From Deltaproteobacteria bacterium RBG_13_52_11 (GTDB lineage Bacteria > Desulfobacterota > B13-G15 > RBG-16-54-18): a stretch of 6,736 nt of DNA. The notes beneath the pieces are model-generated. The model worked only from the letters and a program-made list of their open reading frames with translations, had not been told where the DNA came from and did no database searches. Positions 5,803 through 6,736 of the stretch are shown here, piece by piece (position 1 is the stretch's first letter; every line of letters starts with the position of its first letter). The DNA lies in contig MGQF01000064.1 in assembly GCA_001797745.1 (NCBI GenBank), positions 12,314 through 19,049 of the forward strand, written 5' to 3'. Both the position numbers and the translations under genes were made by a program.

Positions 5803-6736
5803 ATGAGCGAGGACAAGATAGTCATTAAGGGGGCGAGACAGCACAATCTTAAGAATATAGACCTGGAGATCCCCAAGGGGCAGCTGGTGGTGCTCACCGG
5901 GGTCAGCGGGTCGGGTAAGTCCTCCCTTGCCTTTGACACCATCTATGCCGAGGGTCAGAGGAGGTATGTTGAGTCTCTTTCCGCCTACGCCAGGCAGTTT
6001 TTGGAGCGGATGGATAAACCCGATGTTGACCTTATCGAAGGTCTCTCCCCTGCCATCGCCATCGAGCAAAAGGGGATGAGCAGAAACCCGCGTTCCACCG
6101 TGGGGACGGTGACAGAGATCTACGACTATCTCCGCCTCCTCTTCGCCCGGGTGGGACATCCCCACTGCTATATCTGCGGCCGGGAGATCAAATCGCAGAC
6201 CCCCCAACAGATGGTCGATCAGCTTCTGACCTTACCCGAGGGGAGCCGTTTATTCGTCAGAGCACCCCTGGTACAGGGGCGTAAGGGGGAGTATAGGAAA
6301 CTCCTGGATCAGCTCAGGAGTGAGGGGTTCGTTCGAGTGAGGATAGATGGGGAGATCAGAGACCTCAGTGAGGAGATAGTCCTCGATAAGAACAAGAGGC
6401 ACGACGTCGAGCTGGTGGTTGATCGGATTGTCATGCGTGAGGGGGCCAAGAACAGGATCACCGAATCAATTGAGCTGGCCCTGCGGTACGGTGACGGGGT
6501 GGTGAGGGTAGGGGTGGAAGGGAGGGAGGAGCTTGTCTTCAGCGAGCGATTCGCCTGCCTGGAATGCGGTGTGAGTTATCCCGAGATATCCCCCCGGCTC
6601 TTTTCTTTCAACAGCCCCTATGGGGCGTGCCCCCGCTGTGGTGGACTGGGTTTTCTCCCCGCATCGGACCCCCCACTCACAGGGGAATTCCCGACTTTCG
6701 AAGCAACAGAAGGGGAGGTAGGCGCTTCTCCCTGCC
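5803..6736 (+). CDS. uvrA: UvrABC excinuclease subunit A, N-terminal 311 residues (cut by window edge)
   Basis: UvrA is the cytoplasmic ABC-type ATPase that, with UvrB, scans DNA for bulky damage in nucleotide excision repair. The frame is open from ATG 5803 to the window end. Walker A GVSGSGKSS is at residues 33-41 (Lys39). It is followed by the UvrA-specific block AEGQRRYVESLSAYARQFLE and the conserved GLSPAIAIEQKGMSRNPRST. A CYIC pair (C122, C125) precedes the UvrB-binding/insertion region. The first structural zinc module is intact: Cys252-x2-Cys255-x20-Cys276-x2-Cys279, with the typical SPRLFSFNSPYGACPRC. The first ABC signature, the second zinc finger and the second ATPase domain lie beyond the window (the family is about 940 residues). 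The start is supported by GAGGG 7 bases upstream. A five-codon frame from ATG 5789 ends on a TGA overlapping the uvrA ATG, but it lacks its own ribosome site and is probably meaningless. Confidence 0.97.
   Translation, partial: MSEDKIVIKGARQHNLKNIDLEIPKGQLVVLTGVSGSGKSSLAFDTIYAEGQRRYVESLSAYARQFLERMDKPDVDLIEGLSPAIAIEQKGMSRNPRSTVGTVTEIYDYLRLLFARVGHPHCYICGREIKSQTPQQMVDQLLTLPEGSRLFVRAPLVQGRKGEYRKLLDQLRSEGFVRVRIDGEIRDLSEEIVLDKNKRHDVELVVDRIVMREGAKNRITESIELALRYGDGVVRVGVEGREELVFSERFACLECGVSYPEISPRLFSFNSPYGACPRCGGLGFLPASDPPLTGEFPTFEATEGEVGASPC

Noticed and set aside
5764..6207. 147-codon minus-strand open frame opposite uvrA
   Set aside because: It lies entirely antisense to well-conserved uvrA codons and its translation shows no domain, so it is a shadow frame.
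1..6736. CRISPR arrays, tRNA or rRNA genes, insertion sequences
   Set aside because: No regularly spaced direct repeats, cloverleaf or rRNA segments, transposase or terminal inverted repeats were seen on either strand.

Overview
The window is bacterial chromosomal DNA. It is bracketed by two housekeeping genes, both cut by the window edges: the ATP-dependent protease Lon (minus strand, left end, C-terminal half missing) and the excision-repair damage-recognition ATPase UvrA (plus strand, right end, C-terminal two thirds missing). Gene spacing, Shine-Dalgarno sites and sigma70-type promoters are all bacterial. The Lon and UvrA sequences would fit an anaerobic Desulfobacterota-like or related deep-branching bacterium, but that placement is a guess and was not computed.

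Layout on the minus strand, in transcription order from the right: a promoter (5625-5653) and a small three-helix membrane protein that probably starts at TTG (5285-5590); a 228-base gap; then a compact three-gene operon of a MoxR-type AAA+ ATPase (3713-5056, GTG start), a protein with a helical N-terminus and a GXGXG beta-helix C-terminus (3031-3729, overlapping the ATPase gene by 17 bases), and a von Willebrand A (VWA) protein with a degenerate zincin-like N-terminal domain (1453-3024, 6 bases downstream). A weak hairpin (1361-1377) separates this operon from lon, which has its own good promoter (1313-1341). On the plus strand, uvrA diverges from the membrane-protein gene and has its own promoter and leader.

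The centre of interest is the three-gene operon. A MoxR AAA+ ATPase paired with a VWA protein carrying an intact MIDAS motif is the known logic of the RavA/ViaA, CbbQ/CbbO, NorQ/NorD, CoxD/CoxE and Mg-chelatase I/D pairs, which remodel or metallate a client protein. This set differs in three ways that can be read directly. The AAA+ protein carries a four-cysteine cluster in its C-terminal half. The VWA protein has a zincin-like domain in which HExxH has become HGxxH, plus a His-Pro-His-Ala-His motif just before the VWA domain. The third partner is built on the GXGXG repeat known from glutamate synthase and formylmethanofuran dehydrogenase subunit C, yet neither enzyme is encoded here. I infer a three-component AAA+ remodelling or metal/cofactor-insertion machine. 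The client is unknown, and nothing in the window shows it.
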